Source of the DNA: Mycolicibacter longobardus
GTDB taxonomy: Bacteria; Actinomycetota; Actinomycetes; Mycobacteriales; Mycobacteriaceae
Assembly (NCBI RefSeq): GCF_002102265.1
Contig: NZ_LQPG01000020.1
Location: 56,706-120,705 of the forward strand
Direction of reading: 5' to 3'
Length of the DNA stretch: 64,000 bases
Each line of letters opens with the position of its first letter. The first letter of the stretch is position 1. Under the pieces are notes generated by a model. The model had not been told where the DNA came from and did no database searches. It saw nothing but the letters and a program-made list of their open reading frames with translations. Below, one piece after another: positions 26,293 to 35,765 of this stretch. The translations under genes and the position numbers were made by a program.

Positions 26293-27984
26293 ATGCCGCA
26301 CGTTATCACCCAGGCGTGTTGTAACGACGCGTCCTGTGTCTTCGCCTGTCCGGTCAACTGCATCCACCCGACGCCGGATGAGCCCGACTTCGCCACGTCG
26401 GAGATGCTCTATATCGACCCGGATGCCTGTGTGGACTGCGGCGCCTGCGTGCGGGCCTGCCCGGTGGGCGCGATCGTTCCGCACACCAAGGTTGCGGCCG
26501 AACAGCTGCCTTTCGTGGAGATCAACCGGTCCTACTACCCGGAGCGGCCGGAGGGGGTGAAGCTGCCGCCGACGTCCAAGCTGGCCCCCGTGCTGCCGGC
26601 CGCCGAGGTGCACAAGCGCGGCAAGCACCCGCTGACGGTGGCGATCGTCGGCTCCGGCCCGGCGGCCATGTACGCCGCCGACGAGCTGCTGACGCAGCCG
26701 GGTGTGCTGGTCAATATGTTCGAAAAATTGCCCACCCCTTATGGTTTGGTACGTGCCGGCGTCGCGCCGGACCATCAGCGCACCAAGCTGGCCACCCGGC
26801 TGTTCGATGAGGTCGCGGCGCGCAGGGGCTTCCAGTTCTTCCTCAACGTCGAGGTGGGCAAGCATCTGCGCCACACCGACCTGCTGGAGCTGCACCACGC
26901 GGTGCTCTACGCCTCCGGTGCGCTGCACGATCGGCGACTGGAGATCGACGGCATGGGACTGCCCGGAACGGGCACCGCGACCGAGATCGTCGGCTGGTAC
27001 AACGGCCACCCCGAATTCACCGACCTGCCAGTCGATCTCAGCCATGAGCGTGTGGTGATCGTCGGCAACGGCAACGTGGCCCTGGACGTGGCGCGCATCC
27101 TCACCTCAGATCCGGACAAACTGGCCCGCACCGACATCGCCGACAACGCACTGGCGGCGCTGCGGGACTCGGCGGTCCAGGAGGTGGTGATCGTTGCCCG
27201 GCGCGGACCGGTCGCCTCTGCGTTCACCCTGCCGGAACTGGTGGGCCTGACCCAGACTTCCGAGGTGGTGCTCGACGCCGAGGATCACGCCCGGGTCCGC
27301 AATGACCTGGCGACCGCGGAGGACAATCTCACCCGGCAGAAACTGGAGGTCCTGGCCAAGCTGGGCGATGCGGCGGCGCCGATCACCCGCCCCCGGATCC
27401 GGTTCGCCTACGAACTGACCCCGGTGCGGGTCCTCGGTGAAAAGCGGGCCACCGCGGTCGAGTTCAGCGTGACCGGGACCGATCAGCAGCGCCGGATCGA
27501 CGCCGGTCTGGTGCTGACCTCGATCGGCTACCACGGCACCCCGGTCGCCGACCTGCCGTTCGACGAGGCCGCCGGCGTGGTGCCGAATGACGAAGGCCGC
27601 GTCATCGACCCGGCGACCGGACAGCGAGTGCCGGGAGCGTACGTGTCGGGCTGGATCAAGCGCGGCACCAACGGCTTCATCGGCACCAACAAATCCGACT
27701 CGCTCAAGACGATCCAGACCCTGGCCGCGGACTACAACGCCGGCCTGCTGAGCGAACCGGTCGGCGGGCCTCGCGCGGTGGCGCGGATGGTGCACGCCCA
27801 TCAGCCCGATGTCATCGACGCGGCCGGCTGGAAGGCCATCGACAAGGCCGAGATCGCTCGCGGCGAAGCGCAGGACCGGCCGCGGGTGAAGTTCACCCGG
27901 GTTGCGGACATGCTCGACGAGGTGAAGGACCACTCCGACGTGCCGCTGCTGCAGAACCTGCTCAGCGCACTGCGAGGTCGTTAA
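26293..27984 (+). CDS. fprB: FprB, ferredoxin/ferredoxin-NADP reductase fusion
   Basis: A 563-residue fusion protein. Residues 1-105 are a 7Fe/8Fe ferredoxin with CCNDASCVFACPVNCIHP and CVDCGACVRACPVGAI. The rest is an adrenodoxin-reductase-like FAD/NADPH oxidoreductase: FAD loop VGSGPAAMYAADEL (about 118-131), NADPH loop VGNGNVALDVARIL (about 257-270), and the C-terminal GWIKRGTNGFIGTNKSD, which is diagnostic of the family. It transfers electrons from NADPH to ferredoxin-dependent oxygenases. It lies directly downstream of the diiron oxygenase gene. Confidence 0.96.
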   Translation: MPHVITQACCNDASCVFACPVNCIHPTPDEPDFATSEMLYIDPDACVDCGACVRACPVGAIVPHTKVAAEQLPFVEINRSYYPERPEGVKLPPTSKLAPVLPAAEVHKRGKHPLTVAIVGSGPAAMYAADELLTQPGVLVNMFEKLPTPYGLVRAGVAPDHQRTKLATRLFDEVAARRGFQFFLNVEVGKHLRHTDLLELHHAVLYASGALHDRRLEIDGMGLPGTGTATEIVGWYNGHPEFTDLPVDLSHERVVIVGNGNVALDVARILTSDPDKLARTDIADNALAALRDSAVQEVVIVARRGPVASAFTLPELVGLTQTSEVVLDAEDHARVRNDLATAEDNLTRQKLEVLAKLGDAAAPITRPRIRFAYELTPVRVLGEKRATAVEFSVTGTDQQRRIDAGLVLTSIGYHGTPVADLPFDEAAGVVPNDEGRVIDPATGQRVPGAYVSGWIKRGTNGFIGTNKSDSLKTIQTLAADYNAGLLSEPVGGPRAVARMVHAHQPDVIDAAGWKAIDKAEIARGEAQDRPRVKFTRVADMLDEVKDHSDVPLLQNLLSALRGR

Positions 27985-28085
27985 CCGCGCAGACCTGAGG
28001 TATGGCTCGTCGAACGTGTACTCAGCGCGAAAAATCGGAAAAGTCGGTCTGACAACACGTTCGGCGCACGGCGGCGCAGGGCGGA

Positions 28086-29201
28086 TCAGCCCTTGGTGAG
28101 CCGCTCCCAGCCCGCCACGGCCTCCGCGCTGCGCGGCCCCGGGCCGACATAGATCGCCGACGGACGCACCAGCTTGCCCAGCCGCTTCTGCTCCATGATG
28201 TGGGCACACCAGCCCGCGGTGCGTCCGCAGGTGAACATCGCCGGCATCATCGCCGGGGGCACCTCGGCGAAGTCCAGGATCACCGCCGCCCAGAACTCCA
28301 CATTGGTCTCGATGGCCCGGTCCGGGCGACGCTCACGAAGCTCGGCCAGCGCCGCCTGCTCCAGCTCCGCGGCCACCTCGTAACGGGGCGCGGCCAGCCG
28401 CTTGGCGGTGGCCCGCAGCACCCGGGCGCGCGGGTCCTCGGCGCGGTACACCCGGTGCCCGAAGCCCATCAGCTTCTCGCCGCGGTCCAAGATGCCCTTG
28501 ACCACGGCGCGGGCGTCGCCGGAGCGTTCGGCCTCCGCGACCATCGGGATCACCCGGGCCGGGGCGCCGCCGTGCAGCGGGCCGCTCATCGCACCGATCG
28601 CGCCGGACAGCGCCGCGCCGACGTCGGCGCCGGTGGAGGCGATCACCCGGGCGGTGAAGGTCGAGGCGTTCATCCCGTGCTCGGCCGCCGACACCCAGTA
28701 GGCGTCGATCGCCTCGACGTGGCGCGGGTCGGGCTCACCGCGCCAGCGGGTCATGAACCGCTCGGTGATGGTGGCGCAGTTGTCGATCGTCTGCTGGGAC
28801 ACCGCGGCCGCCTGACCGCGAGCCGACTGGGCGACGTAGGACAGCACCATCACCGACGCGCGGGCCAGCTGGTCGCGCGCCGTGGCGTCGTCGGTGTCCA
28901 GTAGCGGCGCAAAGCCCCACTGCGGGGCCAGCATCGCCACCGCGGCCTGGGCGTCGACGCGGACATCGCCGGTGCGCACCGACAGCTCCAGCGGCTCGGC
29001 GGGCGCCAGCGGACGGTTGAAGTCGCCGTCGACCAGCAGCGCCCACACGTCGCCGAAGGTGACCTTGCCGGCCAGATCCTCGATGTCGACGCCGCGGTAG
29101 CGCAGCGAGCCGCCGTCCTTGTCCGGTTCGGCGATTTCGGTGGTGAAGGCCACCGTGCCCTCCAGGCCGGCGACGAAGTTCTCCGGGACCGCAGCAGTCA
29201 T
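28086..29201 (-). CDS. citA: CitA, citrate synthase 2
   Basis: A 371-residue citrate synthase. Catalytic region motifs are SGPLHGGAPARVI (His of HGGA), [19 protein letters not shown] (second His) and the C-terminal Asp region ETNVEFWAAVILDFAEVPP. It condenses oxaloacetate and acetyl-CoA. It is the orthologue of Rv0889c, a second enzyme beside the primary citrate synthase gltA2, which lies 2.2 kb away. ATG at 29201 is used; upstream codons in frame are not conserved. It is divergent from pdxH. Confidence 0.95.
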   Translation of the reverse strand: MTAAVPENFVAGLEGTVAFTTEIAEPDKDGGSLRYRGVDIEDLAGKVTFGDVWALLVDGDFNRPLAPAEPLELSVRTGDVRVDAQAAVAMLAPQWGFAPLLDTDDATARDQLARASVMVLSYVAQSARGQAAAVSQQTIDNCATITERFMTRWRGEPDPRHVEAIDAYWVSAAEHGMNASTFTARVIASTGADVGAALSGAIGAMSGPLHGGAPARVIPMVAEAERSGDARAVVKGILDRGEKLMGFGHRVYRAEDPRARVLRATAKRLAAPRYEVAAELEQAALAELRERRPDRAIETNVEFWAAVILDFAEVPPAMMPAMFTCGRTAGWCAHIMEQKRLGKLVRPSAIYVGPGPRSAEAVAGWERLTKG

Positions 29202-29286
29202 GCAGGCGATTCTTCCACCTGGGCTCCCGGCGGTTGCTACCGGCCGGTAACACCGGCTGGAGTGCGCCGGGGCGTAGCGTTGGGCG

Positions 29287-29946
29287 GTGCACAGGACGGG
29301 CCCAGACAACGAGCACCTGGCGGCGATGCGAGTGGAATATCGGGAGAAGGACAACAGCGGCGACCTCGACGCGGACTGGCTCGAGGCCGGCTGGGAGGTT
29401 TTGCTGCGCAACTGGATCGGAGACGCCGAACGCGCCGGGATCTCCGAGCCCAACGCCATGGTGCTGGCGACGGTGCAGGCCGGCCGACCGGTCAGCCGCT
29501 CGGTACTGTGCAAGAACCTCGACGAGGACGGCGTCACCTTCTTCACCGACTCCGACTCCGCCAAGGCCGCCGAGCTGGCCGCGACGCCGTACGCGTCGGC
29601 GACGTTCCCCTGGTACCAGCTGGGCCGACAGGTCCACATCCGCGGACCGGTCACCATGCTCGACGAGTCGATCAGCGCTGAGTACTGGCTGCACCGTCCG
29701 CGGGCGTCCCAGTTGGGTTTCTGCGCCTCGCAGCAGTCCGAGCCGATCGCGTCGCGGGCCGCGCTGCTGGAGCAGCTGGACGCGGTGACCGCCCGGTACG
29801 ACGGCGCCGAGTCGATCCCGGCGCCGTCGAACTGGCGCGGTTATCGGATCGCTCCCGAGGTGGTGGAGTTCTGGCAGGGTCGGGAAGGCCGGTTGCACAA
29901 CCGGATTCGAGTGACCGGCGGGCGGGTGGAGCGGCTGCAGCCGTGA
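29287..29946 (+). CDS. pdxH: PdxH, pyridoxine/pyridoxamine 5'-phosphate oxidase
   Basis: A 219-residue FMN oxidase that makes pyridoxal 5'-phosphate. Signatures: [51 protein letters not shown], and the C-terminal [25 protein letters not shown], which matches the PdxH dimerisation and substrate motif. In M. tuberculosis pdxH is elsewhere (Rv2607). GTG at 29287 lies 8 nt after a -10-like TAGCGT (29274-29279), suggesting a leaderless transcript. Its MFS neighbour follows closely. Confidence 0.92.
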   Translation: MHRTGPDNEHLAAMRVEYREKDNSGDLDADWLEAGWEVLLRNWIGDAERAGISEPNAMVLATVQAGRPVSRSVLCKNLDEDGVTFFTDSDSAKAAELAATPYASATFPWYQLGRQVHIRGPVTMLDESISAEYWLHRPRASQLGFCASQQSEPIASRAALLEQLDAVTARYDGAESIPAPSNWRGYRIAPEVVEFWQGREGRLHNRIRVTGGRVERLQP

Positions 29947-29962
29947 GCTCGGTGCTGCACCG

Positions 29963-31255
29963 GTGAGAATCTTCGCCGACACCACCCCGCTGCGCAGCCC
30001 CGATTTCCGGCGGTTGTGGGTGGCCGGGATCCCGACCGTGATCGGGGCGAACCTGACCATCTTCGCGGTGCCGGTGCAGATCTACGCGCTGACCCGAAGC
30101 TCGGCCTATGTCGGGCTGGCCGGGCTCTTCGCCCTGGTCCCGCTGATCGTCTTCGGTCTGCTCGGCGGCGCCTGGGCTGACGCGATGGACCGCCGCAAGC
30201 TGCTGATCATCGCCTCCTGCGGGCTGGCGGTGGCCTCGCTGCTGTTGTGGATCCAGGCCGCCGCGGCACTGGAGAACGTCTGGGTGGTGCTGGGCCTGCT
30301 GGCCGTTCAGCAGGGGTTCTATGCGGTCAATGCCCCGACCAGATCCGCGGCGATACCGCGGTTGGTGGCCGGTGGCGATCTGCCGGCCGCCAACTCGCTG
30401 AACATGACCGTGATGCAGTTCGGCGCGATCGTCGGGCCGTTGCTGGCGGGACTGCTGCTCGGCTGGGTGGACCTGTCCACCCTGTACCTGATCGACGCGG
30501 CGACGTGCCTGGTGCCGATCTGGGCGACGCTGCGGCTGGCCCCGATGCCGCCGACCGAGACGGCAGACTCGTCCGGCTGGGGTGTCGCGGCGGTGCTGGA
30601 CGGCTTCCGCTACCTGGCCGGCAACACCGTGGTGCTGATGTCGTTCGTGGTGGACCTGATCGCGATGGTCTTGGGCCTGCCGAGGGCGCTGTTCCCGCAG
30701 ATCGCCACCGCGGACTTCGGCGGGCCGGTCGAGGGCGGCACCACCGTGGCATTGCTGGCCGCCGCGATGTCGGCCGGGGCGGTGCTCGGCGGGGTGTTCT
30801 CGGGTTGGCTGCCGAGGATCAGCCGCCAGGGGCTGGCGATCGTGGTCGCGATCGTGGTCTGGGGCGTGGCCATGATCGGGTTCGGGGTCGCGGTCGCTCG
30901 CGGGGACGGGCACGCCGGTCTGGCGCTGTGGGTGGCGCTGGCGTTCCTGGCGGTCGGTGGTGCCGCGGACATGGTGTCGGCGGCGTTCCGGTCGACGATG
31001 CTGCAGCAGGTCGCCTCCGACGAGGTCCGGGGCCGCCTGCAGGGGGTGTTCACCGTGATCGTCGCCGGTGGTCCGCGGCTTGCCGACGCGGTGCACGGCG
31101 CGGCCGGCGCGGCGGTGGGGACGGCCGTGGCGGCGGCCGGCGGCGGGGTATTGGTGGTGGTCGGGGTGGTGTTCGCGGCGCTGGCGGTGCCCGCGTTCCT
31201 CGGCTACCGCCGACCCGACGGTGTTCGGCGACCGTCGCCGCCGGATGGCCGATAG
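29963..31255 (+). CDS. MFS exporter, EntS-like
   Basis: A 430-residue transporter with about twelve hydrophobic segments. The N-terminal RSPDFRRLWVAGIPTVIGANLTIFAVPVQIYALTRSS and GGAWADAMDRRKLLI (loop 2-3 MFS signature with D-RR) are typical of the enterobactin-exporter-like and multidrug MFS_3 group. Substrate is unknown. It starts (GTG) 16 nt after pdxH and is probably co-transcribed. Its last residues are basic and polar. Confidence 0.88.
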   Translation: MRIFADTTPLRSPDFRRLWVAGIPTVIGANLTIFAVPVQIYALTRSSAYVGLAGLFALVPLIVFGLLGGAWADAMDRRKLLIIASCGLAVASLLLWIQAAAALENVWVVLGLLAVQQGFYAVNAPTRSAAIPRLVAGGDLPAANSLNMTVMQFGAIVGPLLAGLLLGWVDLSTLYLIDAATCLVPIWATLRLAPMPPTETADSSGWGVAAVLDGFRYLAGNTVVLMSFVVDLIAMVLGLPRALFPQIATADFGGPVEGGTTVALLAAAMSAGAVLGGVFSGWLPRISRQGLAIVVAIVVWGVAMIGFGVAVARGDGHAGLALWVALAFLAVGGAADMVSAAFRSTMLQQVASDEVRGRLQGVFTVIVAGGPRLADAVHGAAGAAVGTAVAAAGGGVLVVVGVVFAALAVPAFLGYRRPDGVRRPSPPDGR

Positions 31256-31308
31256 GAGATACCCGCCCCCGGGCGGGCACGCCGGTCCCGAACCGACTAC
31301 CTTTTCTA

Positions 31309-31323
31309 GTACACGCCGTGTAC
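31309..31323. promoter_or_regulatory. 15-bp palindrome in the gltA2 promoter region
   Basis: GTACACGCCGTGTAC is a perfect inverted repeat (7-bp arms, 1-bp centre) 44 nt before the gltA2 start, inside a 112-bp gap. It could be the operator of a regulator of central carbon flux. It does not resemble the RamB or PrpR sites that I know. Confidence 0.5.
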
Positions 31324-31367
31324 ACCCAACCCAATCTGGTCAGCCGAATAGCGCAAAGGGGTTCCTT

Positions 31368-32666
<1,299 letters not shown>

Positions 32667-32671
32667 CCACC

Positions 32672-33040
32672 GTGACGAACTCGGCCAAGCCCCAGATCAC
32701 CGTCCCGACCGGCCCGGCCCCGGCTGAGCTGGTCATCGAGGACATCGTCGTCGGGGAAGGTGCGGAGGCCGCCCCGGGGGCGGTCGTCAACGTGCACTAC
32801 CTCGGCGTCGACTACGACAGCGGCGCAGAGTTCGACAGTTCCTGGAACCGCGGCGAATCCCTGGAGTTTCCGCTGGACGGGCTCATCGCCGGCTGGCAGG
32901 ACGGCATCCCGGGGATGAAGGTGGGCGGCCGGCGTCAACTGGTGATCCCGCCCGAGCTGGCCTACGGGCCGGCCGGCACCGGGCATCCGTTGGCGGGCAA
33001 GACCTTGGTCTTCGTGATCGACCTGCTCGGCACCCGCTGA
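32672..33040 (+). CDS. fkbP: FKBP-type peptidyl-prolyl cis-trans isomerase
   Basis: A 122-residue single FKBP domain: [59 protein letters not shown] and the final strand LVFVIDLLG, all FKBP signatures including the active-site aromatic residues. There is no signal peptide, so it is cytoplasmic. GTG start 5 nt after gltA2; the next gene follows its stop with no gap, so gltA2, fkbP and the BON-domain gene are probably one transcript. Confidence 0.94.
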   Translation: MTNSAKPQITVPTGPAPAELVIEDIVVGEGAEAAPGAVVNVHYLGVDYDSGAEFDSSWNRGESLEFPLDGLIAGWQDGIPGMKVGGRRQLVIPPELAYGPAGTGHPLAGKTLVFVIDLLGTR

Positions 33041-33511
33041 GTGCGTGCCCGGCTGATCGGGGCGGCGCTGGCCGCGGTGCTGCTCGGTGCCATCGGTTAC
33101 GGCCTGCTGGGCCGCGCGCACCACGAAGGCGCTGAACCCGGCGCGGGCCCCGCGGTCCCGGCACCCGTATCGGTCATCCGCCATGGCAGCGAGATCACCG
33201 TGGCCGGCGACGTGGCCGATCCGGCGGCCAGACGAGCGCTGTTGGACGCGGTGATCACCTCCAGCGAGGATGTCACCGTGATCGACCGCCTCGGGGTGGT
33301 GCCCGGAGCGCAGACACCCGAGTTCGCCGCCGCCGCACCGGTGTTCGAAGCGGCCGCCGGGCTGGATGATTTCACGTTGCTGGTCTCCGGCGACACCGTG
33401 ACGCTGGGCGGTACCGCGGCGAATCAGGACGAGTCGGCCGCCGTGCAAGCCGCGGCCGAGGATGCCTGGCCGCGAGCCCACGTCGTCAACGAGGTTGCGG
33501 TCAACTCCTAG
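33041..33511 (+). CDS. Membrane-anchored BON-domain protein, ArfA N-terminal paralogue
   Basis: A 156-residue protein with one N-terminal TM/signal anchor (residues 4-22) and a BON-like alpha/beta domain. The segment VSVIRHGSEITVAGDVADPAARRALLDAV, and later LLVSGDTVTLGGTAANQDESAAVQAAAEDAWP, align with LSILRNGNVITLNGDLPD and FKIVGDTVSLMGTAASDAVKSAVEAAAKLAWP in ArfA, encoded 125 bp downstream. It lacks the OmpA domain. It is probably an exported envelope protein related to the arf system. GTG directly follows the fkbP stop. Confidence 0.8.
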   Translation: MRARLIGAALAAVLLGAIGYGLLGRAHHEGAEPGAGPAVPAPVSVIRHGSEITVAGDVADPAARRALLDAVITSSEDVTVIDRLGVVPGAQTPEFAAAAPVFEAAAGLDDFTLLVSGDTVTLGGTAANQDESAAVQAAAEDAWPRAHVVNEVAVNS

Positions 33512-33636
33512 GGCAGTTCCTGGAGCGGGGAAAAGTCCACCTAAATCGACTGAACACCCCCATTAACTAATCGAAGCCCCATACACTCGCGATGTTCCTG
33601 GACACTCGGGTGTTTTTCGATCTTCAAGGAGGATCC

Positions 33637-34698
33637 ATGCCAGGCTCCGAAAGCCGGACTGTGACTGGCTGGCGACGGGTATCGCGGTTTTACCGCCGGC
33701 CTCCCGGCTTCGGCTGGCTCTTGGCCTTGGCGGCGATTCCGTTGCTGCTCGCGCTGATCGGTCAGGGGGTGACAGATCGCTCCAAGCTCGACATCAACGG
33801 CCCCAGCGTCGCGGCGCCGTCGCTGTCGGTACCCGACGTGAACCTGCCGGGAGTGTCGTTCGCCCCGCTGTCGATTCTGCGCAACGGCAACGTGATCACC
33901 CTCAACGGCGATCTGCCCGACATCAGTGCGCGGACCGGACTGCTCGACATGCTCAAGGGACTGTTCGGCAGCGGCGTGCAACTGGTCGACAACATCAACA
34001 TCAAGCCCGGCATCAGCGCGCCCGACCTCTCCAGCCTGACCTCGGTGTTCAAGGCCGCGGTGTCCATGCCGGACTTCAAGTTCAAGATCGTCGGCGACAC
34101 CGTCTCGCTGATGGGCACCGCGGCGTCCGACGCCGTCAAGTCCGCCGTCGAGGCAGCCGCCAAGCTGGCGTGGCCGAACCTCAAGCTGTCCAGCAACATT
34201 CTGGTTGACGAGGACGCCACCACGGCACCGAGCGCCAGCGCGGAGCCGAGCGCATCCGAGGCTCCGAGCGCAACCCAGGAGCCGTCTCCGACCGCGGCGG
34301 CCCCCAGCGCTTCCGCGGCGCCGAGCCCGGCCGGTGACTGCGGCAACCTGCAGGCCGACATCTCCGCCCTGATGAGCACACCGGTCACGTTCGTGACCAA
34401 CGGCTACACCTTGTCGGCGGGCACTCAGCAGCAACTGAGGCAGGTGGCGGAGAAGTTGAAAGGCTGCAGCAGCGCCCGCGTGGCGGTCAACGGCTACACC
34501 GACAACACCGGCAACGACGGCATCAACGTGCCGCTGAGCGCCAGCCGGGCCAAGTCGGTCGCCGACTTCCTGGTGGCGCAGGGCGTGTCCGCGGACAACG
34601 TCACGTCCAAGGGGTTCGGATCGGCCGACCCGGTCGCCAGCAACGCGACACCGGATGGCCGCGCCCAAAACCGTCGCGTCGCGATCACCGTTAGCTAA
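33637..34698 (+). CDS. arfA: ArfA, OmpA-family envelope protein (OmpATb)
   Basis: A 353-residue protein, orthologue of Rv0899. It has a short cytoplasmic start, one TM segment (about residues 24-45, FGWLLALAAIPLLLALIGQG), a central BON-like domain (about 80-195), a Ser/Ala/Pro/Glu linker (about 200-232) and a C-terminal OmpA-C peptidoglycan-binding domain (VTFVTNGYTLSAGTQQQLRQ ... VNGYTDNTGN ... SASRAKSVADFLVAQGV ... NRRVAITVS). In M. tuberculosis the arfABC operon supports ammonia release and acid adaptation. AAGGAGG precedes the ATG at 33637. Confidence 0.95.
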   Translation: MPGSESRTVTGWRRVSRFYRRPPGFGWLLALAAIPLLLALIGQGVTDRSKLDINGPSVAAPSLSVPDVNLPGVSFAPLSILRNGNVITLNGDLPDISARTGLLDMLKGLFGSGVQLVDNINIKPGISAPDLSSLTSVFKAAVSMPDFKFKIVGDTVSLMGTAASDAVKSAVEAAAKLAWPNLKLSSNILVDEDATTAPSASAEPSASEAPSATQEPSPTAAAPSASAAPSPAGDCGNLQADISALMSTPVTFVTNGYTLSAGTQQQLRQVAEKLKGCSSARVAVNGYTDNTGNDGINVPLSASRAKSVADFLVAQGVSADNVTSKGFGSADPVASNATPDGRAQNRRVAITVS

Positions 34699-34710
34699 GG
34701 AGAGTCTTCG

Positions 34711-34863
34711 ATGGATTTTGTCATTCACTGGCTGTGGTATCTGCTGGCGTTCGCGGCGGGGTCGGCAGTCGCCTGGTTGCTCACGATTGTGTCGATCCGC
34801 CGCACCAGCAGGGAAGAAGCCATCGCGGCCCTGCCCGGCTCGCGTGAGATAGGAGCTCACTGA
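34711..34863 (+). CDS. arfB: ArfB, small membrane protein of the arf operon
   Basis: A 50-residue protein starting MDFVIHWLWYLLAFAAGSAV with one TM helix (about residues 5-28) and a charged C-terminus (RRTSREEAIAALPG). It is placed between arfA and arfC exactly as Rv0900 is. AAGGAGAG lies 8 nt before the ATG. Its stop overlaps the arfC start by one base (TGATG). Confidence 0.88.
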   Translation: MDFVIHWLWYLLAFAAGSAVAWLLTIVSIRRTSREEAIAALPGSREIGAH

Positions 34864-35573
34864 TGCACGGCGCCAATTGCTGGTTGATGGGTCTGTCATT
34901 TCTGCTGGGTCTGCTGTTGACCTTCGCGTTCACCGTCCGGCGGGTCAGACGCGAGGTGCCGGTGTCGGCAACGTTGGGCGGTGCCGCGAGTGCGCCGACG
35001 ACACCGATCCCGGCCGCGGGCGCCGCTGCGGGCGCGGCGGCCCCGGCAGCGAAGCTGGCCGGCGGCGCGGTGCCCTCGGAGGCCGAAACCACCGAGATCG
35101 CAGTCGGCGGAGCGCCTTACGGCGAGGGCTCGGCGCGGGCGGGCGCGGGCGGCAGCGGCCCGACCGGCTGGACGATCAAGGGCAACGAGGACTCGATGCT
35201 CTACCACACCCTGGACAGCCCGTGGTATGGGCAGACCATCGCCGAGGTGTGGTTCCGGGAGGAGAAGACCGCCGAGGCGGCCGGCTTCACCCGCTGGGAC
35301 AAGGGCAAGGCGAAGAGTGGCGGTGCCGCGGGTCTGGTCGGGTCGGTCGAGGAGGTTCCGCCCGGCCCGTACGGTCCCGGATCCACCAAGGCCGGCCCCG
35401 GTGGCAGCGGCCCGGCCGGCTGGACGGTCAAGGGCAACGAGGACTCGATGCTCTACCACGGCCCGGCGAGTCCCGCCTACGACGCGACGGTCGCCGAAGT
35501 CTGGTTCAAGGACGAGGAGACGGCCGCGGCGGCTGGCTTCGCGCGTTGGGACAGCTGGCGCAAGAAGAAGTGA
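34863..35573 (+). CDS. arfC: ArfC-like membrane protein with two sunset-type modules
   Basis: A 236-residue protein: one N-terminal TM segment (about residues 9-26), an Ala/Pro-rich linker and two copies of a module of about 50 residues, each built on GGSGPxGWTxKGNEDSMLYH and SPxYxxTxAEVWF with a final AAGFxRWD (about 96-143 and 178-231). The module resembles the short 'sunset' domain. Rv0901 in M. tuberculosis is shorter (about 175 residues by memory), so the second module may be a duplication. It overlaps the arfB stop. Confidence 0.85.
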   Translation: MHGANCWLMGLSFLLGLLLTFAFTVRRVRREVPVSATLGGAASAPTTPIPAAGAAAGAAAPAAKLAGGAVPSEAETTEIAVGGAPYGEGSARAGAGGSGPTGWTIKGNEDSMLYHTLDSPWYGQTIAEVWFREEKTAEAAGFTRWDKGKAKSGGAAGLVGSVEEVPPGPYGPGSTKAGPGGSGPAGWTVKGNEDSMLYHGPASPAYDATVAEVWFKDEETAAAAGFARWDSWRKKK

Positions 35574-35697
35574 CGCCCCGGCGGGGCAGTTGAAACCCTG
35601 CCGGTGCGCCCACCATTTCACCGGAACCCGACTGGTCAACGTGGGTTGCCGGGTTGCCTGAGCGGGTCGGTCGCAGTCCACGCCGAACCAGCGGCAC

Positions 35698-35726
35698 TTG
35701 ACATGGTCGCGATATTCGAATGCCAT
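35698..35726 (+). promoter_or_regulatory. Possible promoter of the monooxygenase gene
   Basis: A perfect -35 hexamer TTGACA (35698-35703) is followed after 17 nt by TGCCAT, a weak -10. The GTG start is at 35766. The 192-bp gap holds no gene. Confidence 0.35.
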
Positions 35727-35765
35727 CAGGGTGTTCGGGAACCACGCTGACGGCGGAGGCGGATC

